This document shows, piece after piece, positions 55,137 to 63,482 of a stretch of DNA of 64,000 nt. Made by a program: the position numbers and the translations under genes. The notes beneath the pieces were generated by a model. It saw nothing but the letters and a program-made list of their open reading frames with translations. It searched no databases and was not told the DNA's origin. Within the stretch, counting starts at the first letter, position 1; each line of letters starts with the position of its first letter. The stretch spans positions 20,891 through 84,890 of the forward strand of contig JABSRB010000023.1 of the NCBI GenBank assembly GCA_013215375.1. Direction: 5' to 3'. The stretch comes from Oceanospirillaceae bacterium (GTDB lineage: Bacteria > Pseudomonadota > Gammaproteobacteria > Pseudomonadales > Balneatricaceae).

Positions 55137-55826
55137 TCATGTGAAAACGTAGCCCTTACCATAGACTGTTGCCAGCCGTTGAGCCGGCATACCCAGTGCC
55201 ATCATTTTTCGTCTGACACGACTTAAGTGCATGTCTAAAGAGCGGTCGTAACGACTAAATACTTGTTCGAGCACGGCTTGATATAAGAACGGTTTGTTGA
55301 GCACTTGGCTTTTGTTTTCTACCAGTGTCCAGAGCAAGCGAAATTCAATAGCCGTGAATTCAACACTGTTTTCTGCATATGAAACTTGTAGGTTTTCACG
55401 TTGTAGCGAAATTTCATCAACGCTTAAAAAAGGTGAGAGATGTGAAGGTTTCTCACTGAGGCCAGTGCGTCTCAGTAGCGCGTTAATACGCAACAACACT
55501 TCGGTAAAATTAAAAGGTTTTGGGATGTAATCATCTGCCCCTTTTCTGTAACCTTCAATGCGTTCTGCTTCAGCCCCGCATGCCGTCATCATCACTACTG
55601 GGGTTCGCTTGGTTTTTCTCAGTTGATTGAGCACCTCAAAACCATTAATACCGGGCAGCAGTACATCGAGCAAAATAAGATCAAAGCTCTTGTTGATTGC
55701 TGTCGATAATCCCTGCAGGCCGTCGTGGCATTGCTCAGTGCAGAAACCTTGTGCCTGCAATAAATTGGCCATTTGTGAATTGAGGGTTGAGTCATCCTCA
55801 ATGATAAGTACATGCGCGCTTTGCAT
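55137..55826 (-). CDS. OmpR-family response regulator (PfeR-like position)
   Basis: A 229-residue regulator: receiver with the acid pair IIEDD (9-12), phospho-Asp54 in LILLDVLLPG, and a Lys in YIPKPFN; C-terminal winged helix (about 130-228: EFTAIEFRLLWTLVENKSQVLNKPFL, RYDRSLDMHLSRVRRKM). ATG 55826 has GAGAAG in front; an upstream in-frame ATG at 55847 lacks one. First gene of the regulator-kinase-receptor group. Confidence 0.92.
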   Translation of the reverse strand: MQSAHVLIIEDDSTLNSQMANLLQAQGFCTEQCHDGLQGLSTAINKSFDLILLDVLLPGINGFEVLNQLRKTKRTPVVMMTACGAEAERIEGYRKGADDYIPKPFNFTEVLLRINALLRRTGLSEKPSHLSPFLSVDEISLQRENLQVSYAENSVEFTAIEFRLLWTLVENKSQVLNKPFLYQAVLEQVFSRYDRSLDMHLSRVRRKMMALGMPAQRLATVYGKGYVFT

Positions 55827-55889
55827 CGTCAGCTTCTCTGAAATCATTGTGTTGAGTGAATGAGTAAAAGATCATTGTTAGCGTACATA

Positions 55890-55916
55890 GTAATGCGAAT
55901 GATTTGTAATAACAAT
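55890..55916 (-). promoter_or_regulatory. Weak Fur-like site upstream of the response regulator
   Basis: TAATGCGAATGATTTGTAAT (55891-55910) is similar to GCGAATGATAATCATT-type Fur sites. About 11 of 19 positions match in my alignment, so this is a tentative call. Confidence 0.35.
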
Positions 55917-56137
55917 AAGATGATGGCTTTCAGCTTTTAATCAAAGAGGAATATGTTGTCTTAGATACACTGAGTTCCATTCTGGTGTGAAGGTGAGGTT
56001 GTTTAGCGGGGGGCGGCTAGTTTTTCCGAACAAGCTAGGTTGAGCTGTTTTGACCTAAGTGCCTGGATGTTTAATGTTGAATTCGAGCTAGACCCAATGA
56101 CGTTAAAACAGGCCGCCATCTAGGTCTATAAAAATTA

Positions 56138-56965
56138 TTATTTATTAACAACTAAGCTGTTCTTCAAATGCCGCTTCATAAATAAATTAGCCGCCCAGAT
56201 ATCAGTTGTCGTTTGACCCGTCTGCGGATCTGCATGGGCGTAGGGGAAAGGGCCAAACTCAGGGGTGATGGTTAAATCAGTGCGGCCATTTTGCTGGGCT
56301 AAATCCACTACTTTTTGCCACAATTGCGTATGATTATTGAGATGTTCTCTCCAAAGTTGTGACTGAGGGTCTGTAATTTGTGGTCCCTCTTCAAAACCTA
56401 CTCGCGCATGAATGTGATGAACATTAGCCAGCAGTTTCTCGACGCGTTGCCATTGGTCGCGCAGGTCGGACTCGTGCACCACCATCCAGTGGCTGACATC
56501 AAGGTTAAGTTTTAGCTCTGGCAAATGCGCGAGGATCTGTTCGGTGCCAAAAGTGCTAAAGGTGGGCCTAAATCTATGGGTTTCATGAGTAATATCAACA
56601 TTGTATTTTACTTCTAGGGCCAATGCCTTTTCAAATAACCTCAGGTTTTCTTCGAGGGTGAATATATCACGCCCAGTATGACTATTGATAAAGAGCGGTT
56701 CAAAGGCCATGGCACGCGCGACTTGCTGTTCTAAACTGCTTAGGTGGTCAGTGATATTGTCGCCTTGTGTCGCAATACCGGTGATGATATTCAGTTGCTG
56801 GTGTTGGTGGGCTTTAACAGTGCTGTTGGGGTCGATGGTATAAAAAGGTAAAAATAACTCGCTGCCCTGATAACCTTCTGCTTTGATTGTGTCTAGTAGT
56901 TGGTCTAACTCACGCTCGTTGTTACATTGAGCTTCCCAAAATGATTTATGAAAGGCTATTTTCAC
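56138..56965 (-). CDS. Xylose isomerase-like TIM-barrel (sugar phosphate isomerase/epimerase) protein
   Basis: A 275-residue AP-endonuclease-2-fold protein: KAEGYQGSELFLPFYTIDP, the ITGIATQGDN strand, INSHTGRDIFT (His), DITHETHRFRPTFS (Glu/His), LNLDVSHWMVVHESD (Asp), HIHARVGFEEGPQITDP (His) and TITPEFGPFPYAHAD (Glu) supply the usual metal ligands. The reaction is unknown, though sugar or inositol isomerisation is typical. It is divergent from the phytanoyl-CoA dioxygenase-like gene. Confidence 0.78.
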   Translation of the reverse strand: MKIAFHKSFWEAQCNNERELDQLLDTIKAEGYQGSELFLPFYTIDPNSTVKAHQHQQLNIITGIATQGDNITDHLSSLEQQVARAMAFEPLFINSHTGRDIFTLEENLRLFEKALALEVKYNVDITHETHRFRPTFSTFGTEQILAHLPELKLNLDVSHWMVVHESDLRDQWQRVEKLLANVHHIHARVGFEEGPQITDPQSQLWREHLNNHTQLWQKVVDLAQQNGRTDLTITPEFGPFPYAHADPQTGQTTTDIWAANLFMKRHLKNSLVVNK

Positions 56966-57224
56966 TGCAATTATCCTCTGGTGCGGGTTTCTCTAATATC
57001 TGAAGCGGTGTTTCAAGGAGGGTGCTAAGCGCCGCAGGGAAGTCACTAATTCAGGAAGTAAGGGTAAACTCATAAATGGCCGCTTAGGATACTCTCCAAT
57101 GGCCCAAACACATATTCCTATTTGGAAATTTTACTATTACCTTAATTCAATTTACGAAAAGAATAGCCGCGAGTATAGTGCGGTGATAGTTAGTTGTGTT
57201 TCTAGAGTGCTAGGGTCAAATAAT

Positions 57225-58061
57225 ATGTTAAGTAATGAACAAGTTAGCCAGTATCAAGATCAAGGTTTTGTGGTTTTAGACGAGATCATTGAGCAGTCAA
57301 CACTCGATCAATTGAAAGCGCAAGCGGCACACATCGTGCAACAATGGCGTGATGACAGTCGCTCTCATACTTTTACCACTGAGCACAATAACCGCAGTGG
57401 CGATGATCACTTTCTACAATCGGCAGAGACTATTCAATGCTTTTTTGAAGAGGAAGCTTTTAATGAAGAGGGAGAGTTAGTACAAGAACGGGCATTGTGC
57501 ATTAACAAAATAGGCCATGCCCTGCACGAGCTGGACCCGGTTTTTGAAGAATTCAGTCACCTTCCTTTGTTGGGTGAAATAGCCGCTGATATCGGTATAA
57601 AACAGCCGCAAATTCGCCAGTCGATGTATATTTTTAAACAGCCGAGGATTGGTGGAGTGGTCAATTGGCATCAGGATGCGACCTTCTTCTATACACGTCC
57701 GCAAAGTGTCGTGACTTTTTGGTTCGCCATTGAAGATGCTACCTTAGAAAACGGTTGTCTGTGGGTGGAGCGCGGTGGTCATAAGGGGCCCCTCAGAGAA
57801 AGGTTTAATCTTGATGACCGCACTACCAGTATGGTTAGCTTAGACGATACACCTTGGCCGACCGAGCAAAGTGGTCAACCGGTGGAAGTTAAAGCCGGTA
57901 GTATTGTGATATTTCAAGGGCGGTTACCGCATTACAGTGCGCCGAATCGCTCCGATAAATCGCGACAGGCATTTACCTTACATGTGACTGAGGCCAGCTC
58001 TGAATATGCCAGTGAAAATTGGCTACAGGCAAACGAGTTACCCTTACGTGGTTTTAATTGA
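57225..58061 (+). CDS. Phytanoyl-CoA dioxygenase (PhyH)-family Fe(II)/2-oxoglutarate oxygenase
   Basis: A 278-residue PhyH-family enzyme. The iron triad is visible: His149 and Asp151 in NWHQDATFFY and His236 in GRLPHYSAPNRS, with Arg247 for 2-oxoglutarate. ATG 57225, before LSNEQVSQYQDQGFVVLDE, is the typical family start; the upstream frame (57099) has unrelated sequence. The substrate is unknown. Location beside a sugar isomerase-like gene and a LysR regulator suggests a small catabolic unit. Confidence 0.82.
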   Translation: MLSNEQVSQYQDQGFVVLDEIIEQSTLDQLKAQAAHIVQQWRDDSRSHTFTTEHNNRSGDDHFLQSAETIQCFFEEEAFNEEGELVQERALCINKIGHALHELDPVFEEFSHLPLLGEIAADIGIKQPQIRQSMYIFKQPRIGGVVNWHQDATFFYTRPQSVVTFWFAIEDATLENGCLWVERGGHKGPLRERFNLDDRTTSMVSLDDTPWPTEQSGQPVEVKAGSIVIFQGRLPHYSAPNRSDKSRQAFTLHVTEASSEYASENWLQANELPLRGFN

Positions 58062-58108
58062 GCTAATAGCAGGGCTTAAATATATTGATTAGATCTTAGG
58101 CTGTTGGC

Positions 58109-59053
58109 TTATCGTGGAGCGTCGCTGGCAGATAAATGTTTAGTGGCGCTAATTATTTGATCCTTGAGCCAGCGGTGTGCCTGGTCAGCGTCACTGCGTT
58201 GGTGCCAAATAAGAGAATACACTACTTGCACGAAAGCTGCGGGCATGGGTAGCTCTACCAGAGCTTGTCTAGCGGTGGAAAATTTTGCCCAAGATGAGGT
58301 GGTGGTAAATATAAGCTCCGATTGGCTGCATAAGCTGGTGGCAGCATAAAAATCTGGCACCTGCACGGCAATATTACGTTGAAAGCCCTGTTGGGATAAG
58401 CTGCGATCAAATATGGCCGTCCCCAGCTCGTTATCACGTACCTGCACGTGGCGGTAATTTAAGTAAGCTGGTTGGTCCCAGCGCTGCGCTAGTGCCGGAT
58501 GGCCTTGCCTGACCAAGCATACCAGGTCGTCTCTATAGAGTTCTATCGCTTGAAGGTGCTTGCCAAAATTAACACTCTGGCCAAGATCTTGGGGAAGTAT
58601 CACAAAATCAAGCTGCCCAAGGCTAAGTTGCTGTAAACTCACGGTGTCTTTAAACCAAGTATCTAACTGCATGCCCGGTGAGTCACACAATAGCTGATTC
58701 ATAATAGGGCCGATAATAAATTCAAAAGCGCTCTCTTGCATCGATATCCTAAAGCGACCTTTATATTCAGCCAAATTGAATTCACTGGGGGCAAACAACG
58801 CCTGCATGGTTGACAGGGCGACGCTAAGTTTAGGTTCGAGCTCAAGTGCTAGTGGCGTGGGCATTAAGCCTTGAGAAGTGCGGTGAAATAGCGGGTCGTT
58901 AAATAAATGGCGCAGCTGAGACAGGTTTTTACTAATTGACGATTGGCTGAGATTGAGTCTGGTAGCGGCTGTCGAGGCGCTGCGTTCTTTGAGTAGTACT
59001 TTCAGCGTTACCAGTAAACTGATATTAACTCGGGACAGTTGGGCGATGTCCAT
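58109..59053 (-). CDS. LysR-family transcriptional regulator
   Basis: A 314-residue LTTR: helix-turn-helix at about 10-70 (NISLLVTLKVLLKERSASTAATRLNLSQSSISKNLSQLRHLFNDPLFHR), then a periplasmic-binding-like effector domain to about 300. It converges with the dioxygenase gene (47 bp between stops) and may control it or the EamA transporter. ATG 59053 has GAGG upstream; an ATG at 59071 is also possible. Confidence 0.88.
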   Translation of the reverse strand: MDIAQLSRVNISLLVTLKVLLKERSASTAATRLNLSQSSISKNLSQLRHLFNDPLFHRTSQGLMPTPLALELEPKLSVALSTMQALFAPSEFNLAEYKGRFRISMQESAFEFIIGPIMNQLLCDSPGMQLDTWFKDTVSLQQLSLGQLDFVILPQDLGQSVNFGKHLQAIELYRDDLVCLVRQGHPALAQRWDQPAYLNYRHVQVRDNELGTAIFDRSLSQQGFQRNIAVQVPDFYAATSLCSQSELIFTTTSSWAKFSTARQALVELPMPAAFVQVVYSLIWHQRSDADQAHRWLKDQIISATKHLSASDAPR

Positions 59054-59159
59054 AACAACCTCATAACTCACAGTAGTGATGTTTGATTAAATAGCCGGCA
59101 TGTTAACGTTTAATGGTTGCTTCGACAAGGATAACAGGGCCAGCTAAATCAATGCCTGG

Positions 59160-59186
59160 GGGTGTTTAAAGTGTTAATAAACACCC
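59160..59186. repeat. 9-bp perfect hairpin between the LysR and EamA genes
   Basis: GGGTGTTTA (59160-59168) with TAAACACCC (59178-59186), 9-nt loop. No T run on either strand. It lies just after the EamA stop and could be a weak terminator for that gene. Confidence 0.4.
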
Positions 59187-59213
59187 TCAGACATTATGCT
59201 ATTAGCATGAGAA

Positions 59214-60155
59214 TTAAATGATTTTCGGTTTTTTTCGAAGTTTTCGTAAAAGGCCAGTAACATTTTGAATGATAGCCACGCCGCTAAATATTAGGCCGAC
59301 TCCCAGTAAGTCATTACTGCTGAGAGTTTCGTCCAGTAAACTGATACCTACTAAGATTCCCACCACGGGAATTAAAAAAGTATTGATCGAAGTATTGCTT
59401 GGGCCAGCGCGCTTTAGCAGTCTAAAGACAATGATATAGGCGAGGGCTGTCGACATAACTGATAAAATAGAAAGTGATAGCCAAGTCTTGGCGGTGTAAT
59501 CTAAGCTGGGTAGTCCCTCAAGGGGGATGCTGACCATCGACATCGCCAAAGCTGCCCAAAAGAGCGTGTAAGTGGTGATCACCGTTTTATCTAAATGACT
59601 AGGGACTACCTTTTGATAATAGATGCCGCTAATCGCGTAAAAGAAACAGGCGCAAATCATCGCCAGCTGGCCTAAATTGGTGAGATCAAAACTGCCGAGT
59701 TTGTCGATACCCATGATAGTGATAATGCCGGCAAAGCCTAAAGTAAGGCCTATCATTTTACGAGTATTAATGCGCTCGCTGCCGCCTAAAATAAAATGGG
59801 CAAAAAAAGCGGTGAAAAAGGGCACGCAGCCGCTAAAAACCGAGCCAATGCTGGTGGAGACGTATTGTTGGCCCCAAGTAAAAAAGGAGAAGGGGATAGC
59901 GCAAGATATTAACCCACCCACAATCAATCGCAAGTGATTCCCCACTGATATTTTCATTTGCTTACGGGTGATTAAACACCAGAATAACAGCGTTAGAAAA
60001 GCCAGTGTTAAACGTAGTAATACTAAATTAAACGGGGTTATCTCAAGCAGTGATTGCTTGATGTTAATAAAGGAGAATCCCCAGAGAACTGACAGTGAAA
60101 GCAGCATCATCCATTCTGTTTTTCCCATTTTGTACTGCGTATCCATATGAATCAC
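59214..60155 (-). CDS. EamA/DMT-superfamily transporter
   Basis: A 313-residue membrane protein with ten hydrophobic segments and two EamA repeats (first VLWGFSFINIKQSLLEITPFNLVLLRLTLAFL; second starting LGQLAMICACFFYAISGIYYQK). Such permeases export amino acids or other metabolites. It is 9 bp after nudC and so probably co-transcribed. Confidence 0.88.
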   Translation of the reverse strand: MIHMDTQYKMGKTEWMMLLSLSVLWGFSFINIKQSLLEITPFNLVLLRLTLAFLTLLFWCLITRKQMKISVGNHLRLIVGGLISCAIPFSFFTWGQQYVSTSIGSVFSGCVPFFTAFFAHFILGGSERINTRKMIGLTLGFAGIITIMGIDKLGSFDLTNLGQLAMICACFFYAISGIYYQKVVPSHLDKTVITTYTLFWAALAMSMVSIPLEGLPSLDYTAKTWLSLSILSVMSTALAYIIVFRLLKRAGPSNTSINTFLIPVVGILVGISLLDETLSSNDLLGVGLIFSGVAIIQNVTGLLRKLRKKPKII

Positions 60156-60164
60156 CTGCTTTTG

Positions 60165-61109
60165 TTAAAATTGACCGATACGTTGATTTTTCCAAGCGTC
60201 GATTAAATAGTATGAAATAGAATCGGTGCTACTCATCTTATAGCTATCCTCTTCTGTATTATCATCACGATGTTTAAATTGCATTAACTGCTCTCTTGAG
60301 AACCACTGCGCATCTTCCAGTGTATCTTGTGAAATATCTATCTTTTCGCTTAGGGCTTGCGCGGTAAAACCGAGCATAATAGAGGCGGGAAAGGGCCAAG
60401 GTTGGGAGCGGATATAGCTCACATTTGTCACCTCAATGCCGCTCTCTTCAGCAACTTCGCGGCACACCGCCTGCTCTAAACTTTCCCCAGGGTCGACAAA
60501 GCCTGCCAGTGTTGAGTACATGCCCTGTGGCCATATAGCCTGTCGCCCTAATAAGCAGCGGGGCACGCCATCATCACAGATACGTTCCACCAACATAATG
60601 ACGGCTGGGTCGGTGCGCGGGAAAGTCATGTTGTGACACAAATTATTGGTGCAGCGCCTGGCGTGTCCAGCTTCGACTAATTGATTTAATGAGGCACACT
60701 TTCCACAGTATAAATTTGTTTTATGCCAGTAGACTAAGGCTTTTGCCAGTCCTAAAATAGCGGCATCCGCTTGCTCTATGCTGAACGTTACTTTTCTTAA
60801 GGGTAGCCACTGACCGAGCTCGGTGATATCGGCGAGAGTCGCTGGGTTAAGCTTGTTACTGTCTAGGGCAAATATAGCGCGGTTATTCTCTTTGCCTAAA
60901 AATATGCAACTGTTAATGCCTATTTGAAAAAGCTGCGAGCGCTTGAGCCAAATTGGGTGCACATTTTCGTTACCTGTAAATAAATGTTCGTCATCTTTTA
61001 TTAGGCAGAAACGCGCCTCATCGCTGCTAAACTGTGCATTGAGCCATTGTTTATTAGATCGTTGGTTAGAGCATCGCTCTAGTGGCATATCGGTATACAT
61101 GAGTGACAT
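60165..61109 (-). CDS. nudC: NudC, NAD+ diphosphatase / RNA deNADding enzyme
   Basis: A 314-residue Nudix enzyme. A zinc ribbon in the middle (CGKC about 137-140 and CTNNLC), the Nudix box GFVDPGESLEQAVCREVAEESG (about 208-229) and the NADH-pyrophosphatase signature SQPWPFPASIM right after it are all present. It hydrolyses NAD(H) and removes NAD caps from RNA. Confidence 0.94.
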   Translation of the reverse strand: MSLMYTDMPLERCSNQRSNKQWLNAQFSSDEARFCLIKDDEHLFTGNENVHPIWLKRSQLFQIGINSCIFLGKENNRAIFALDSNKLNPATLADITELGQWLPLRKVTFSIEQADAAILGLAKALVYWHKTNLYCGKCASLNQLVEAGHARRCTNNLCHNMTFPRTDPAVIMLVERICDDGVPRCLLGRQAIWPQGMYSTLAGFVDPGESLEQAVCREVAEESGIEVTNVSYIRSQPWPFPASIMLGFTAQALSEKIDISQDTLEDAQWFSREQLMQFKHRDDNTEEDSYKMSSTDSISYYLIDAWKNQRIGQF

Positions 61110-61308
61110 AGCTGATCTCTGTAAATGCAGTTTAAGAGCCGTAATTGGCTGAAGTTGGGAGCCTGATCGAGAGTAGGCTAATCAGCTGCGACCAAGCCTA
61201 TTTAGTTAAAATTAACGCTCAATTTCGTTAAATAGCACGCTATTCGCCTCAAATGACCGCTGATTTTTCCTCAAATAGTCTTGTTCTCGCTTCGATCGCT
61301 ATTCTCGG

Positions 61309-61638
61309 TCAAGCTCCTAATTGTTTTGCCCAGTCTTTAGACCAGTCGCCCAGCGGCGCTATAATGTTAAATAAATGCTCACCTTGAGGAGTTAATGCGT
61401 AACCGCTGTCATTTTTAGTCACTATGTTTAGTGCGATTAGCTCTTTGAGGCGAGTGTTTAATAAGCTGGGCGATATTTGCTCGCAGCGCTGCTGCAGAGC
61501 ACGAAACGTGGCCGGTCCTTGTTGTAGTTGCCAGATAACCCCCAGCGACCAAGTGCGGCCCAGTAAATCCAGCAGTGCCATAATAGGTTTGCCGGTTTGT
61601 GAGCCTCGCACTTGTGTGCCGGGAATGGGAATCGCCAT
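61309..61638 (-). CDS. HxlR-family transcriptional regulator
   Basis: A 109-residue winged-helix protein: LDLLGRTWSLGVIWQLQQGPATFRALQQRCEQISPSLLNTRLKELIALNIV is the HxlR core. It has no Cys in the usual redox position of HypR/YodB types. It is monocistronic, and a perfect inverted repeat lies 34 bp upstream of its start. Confidence 0.88.
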   Translation of the reverse strand: MAIPIPGTQVRGSQTGKPIMALLDLLGRTWSLGVIWQLQQGPATFRALQQRCEQISPSLLNTRLKELIALNIVTKNDSGYALTPQGEHLFNIIAPLGDWSKDWAKQLGA

Positions 61639-61672
61639 TATTGTCTCCTGTTTTTGTTTAGCAAGACTACTC

Positions 61673-61691
61673 TGCTACTAAATTAGTAGCA
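61673..61691. promoter_or_regulatory. Candidate HxlR-type operator
   Basis: TGCTACTAA-A-TTAGTAGCA, a perfect 9-bp inverted repeat with a 1-bp centre, between the divergent hxlR-type gene and fumarase. Size and ACTA-n-TAGT arms suit an HxlR dimer. Confidence 0.65.
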
Positions 61692-61927
61692 ATGGTTTTT
61701 TGGTGTTTTTTTATAGCAAATTAAATGAGTACTTAGATTAATAATTTGGCTTTAGAAAGCGCTTTGCACCAAGGCTAAGCTCATTTATAGACAGAATAAT
61801 GTATACTCTAGTCAGTTGAATTTTAGAATGATTACCCGTTTTTAAACAATAAATCGCTCGATAGCGATAAAATATTGATTGCCGTTAGGCACAATTAAAA
61901 GACAAGATAATAACACCGGAGCCCTGT

Positions 61928-63436
61928 ATGTCTGTTATTCGCCAAGAGGACCTCATCAGCAGTGTCGCTGATGCCCTGCAATTCATTTCTTATTATCACC
62001 CGCTAGATTTTATAAAATCACTGCATGAAGCCTATAAAAAAGAGCAAAACCCGGCAGCCCGTGACGCTATGGCGCAAATGTTGGTTAACTCGCGTATGTG
62101 TGCTGAGGGCAAGCGTCCACTTTGTCAAGATACAGGGATTGTTACTGTTTTTGTAAAAGTCGGAATGGAGGTCTCTTGGGAGGCTGATATGTCAGTCACA
62201 GATATGATTAACGAAGGTGTGCGACGTGCCTACTTAAACCCGGATAATGTCTTGCGTGCCTCTATCTTGGCAGATCCAGCCGGAAGCAGAACCAATACTA
62301 AAGACAACACCCCCGCGGTTATTCACTACGAAATCGTTCCGGGCAATACCGTTGATATTCAAATTGCCGCAAAAGGCGGAGGCTCTGAAAACAAGTCTAA
62401 GATGGTGATGCTTAACCCATCGGACAGCATTGTCGATTGGGTGGTTAAAACTATCCCGACTATGGGGGCGGGCTGGTGCCCACCAGGCATGTTAGGTATA
62501 GGTATTGGCGGTACGGCTGAAAAAGCGGCCCTGATGGCGAAAGAATCATTAATGGGTTCTATCGATATTCACGAATTGCGTGAGCGCGGTCCACAAAATC
62601 GTATCGAAGAGTTGCGTCTGGAAATTATGGATGCGGTGAACAAGTTAGGTATTGGTGCACAGGGCTTAGGTGGTTTGACCACTATATTGGATGTGAAAAT
62701 CATGGATTATCCAACCCATGCAGCTTCATTGCCAGTATGCATGATTCCCAACTGTGCAGCCACGCGTCATACACACTTTGTATTGGATGGTACTGGCCCC
62801 GCTGTATTGACGCCGCCAGATCTGGATGAATGGCCAGATGTTAGCTTTGAAGTGGGGGATACTACCCGTCGCGTTAATTTAGATGAGATTACTCCAGAGG
62901 CTGTCAAAGATTGGAAAGTCGGTGAAACTATTCTGCTTAGCGGTAAAATGCTCACAGGACGCGACGCGGCGCACAAACGCATGGTTGAAATGTTGGACCG
63001 TGGCGAAGAGCTACCGGTTGATTTAAAAGGACGTTTCATTTATTACGTCGGACCTGTTGACCCTATTAAAGGGGAAGTTGTAGGGCCTGCAGGCCCAACA
63101 ACAGCTACCCGGATGGATAAATTTACCCGTCAAATTTTAGAGAGTACTGGTCTGTTAGGCATGATCGGTAAATCAGAGCGCGGACCTGAGGCAATAGAGG
63201 CAATAAAAGACAATCAAGCGGTATATTTAATGGCTGTCGGTGGCGCTGCCTACTTGGTCTCTAAAGCGATTGTTGGCTCAAAAGTATTAGCCTTTGAAGA
63301 GATGGGAATGGAAGCTATCTATGAGTTTGAAGTCAAAGATATGCCAGTGACGGTTGCCGTCGATGTGAATGGAGAGTCAGTACACAATACCGGTCCCCAG
63401 ATCTGGAAAAAAATCATTGCTGAACAAGTCAGCTAG
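61928..63436 (+). CDS. fumA: Class I fumarate hydratase
   Basis: A 502-residue iron-sulfur fumarase with fused alpha and beta parts. Key segments: RPLCQDTGIVTVFVKVG (cluster Cys), IAAKGGGSENKSKM, GAGWCPPGMLGIGIGGTAEKA, VCMIPNCAATRHTHF (cluster Cys), then GKMLTGRDAAHKRM and the beta-domain end GPTTATRMDKFTRQ. It interconverts fumarate and malate in the TCA cycle with a [4Fe-4S] cluster. CGGAG precedes the ATG. A terminator follows. Confidence 0.95.
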   Translation: MSVIRQEDLISSVADALQFISYYHPLDFIKSLHEAYKKEQNPAARDAMAQMLVNSRMCAEGKRPLCQDTGIVTVFVKVGMEVSWEADMSVTDMINEGVRRAYLNPDNVLRASILADPAGSRTNTKDNTPAVIHYEIVPGNTVDIQIAAKGGGSENKSKMVMLNPSDSIVDWVVKTIPTMGAGWCPPGMLGIGIGGTAEKAALMAKESLMGSIDIHELRERGPQNRIEELRLEIMDAVNKLGIGAQGLGGLTTILDVKIMDYPTHAASLPVCMIPNCAATRHTHFVLDGTGPAVLTPPDLDEWPDVSFEVGDTTRRVNLDEITPEAVKDWKVGETILLSGKMLTGRDAAHKRMVEMLDRGEELPVDLKGRFIYYVGPVDPIKGEVVGPAGPTTATRMDKFTRQILESTGLLGMIGKSERGPEAIEAIKDNQAVYLMAVGGAAYLVSKAIVGSKVLAFEEMGMEAIYEFEVKDMPVTVAVDVNGESVHNTGPQIWKKIIAEQVS

Positions 63437-63459
63437 TGATTCCCAGCTTTAATAAATAA

Positions 63460-63482
63460 AAAGGGGCGAAAGCCTCTTTTTT
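63460..63482 (+). terminator. Rho-independent terminator of fumA
   Basis: AAAGGGGC-GAAA-GCCTCTTT stem (63460-63467 with 63472-63479, one G-U), T run 63477-63482. The putative group II intron begins at the base directly after the T run. Confidence 0.9.
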
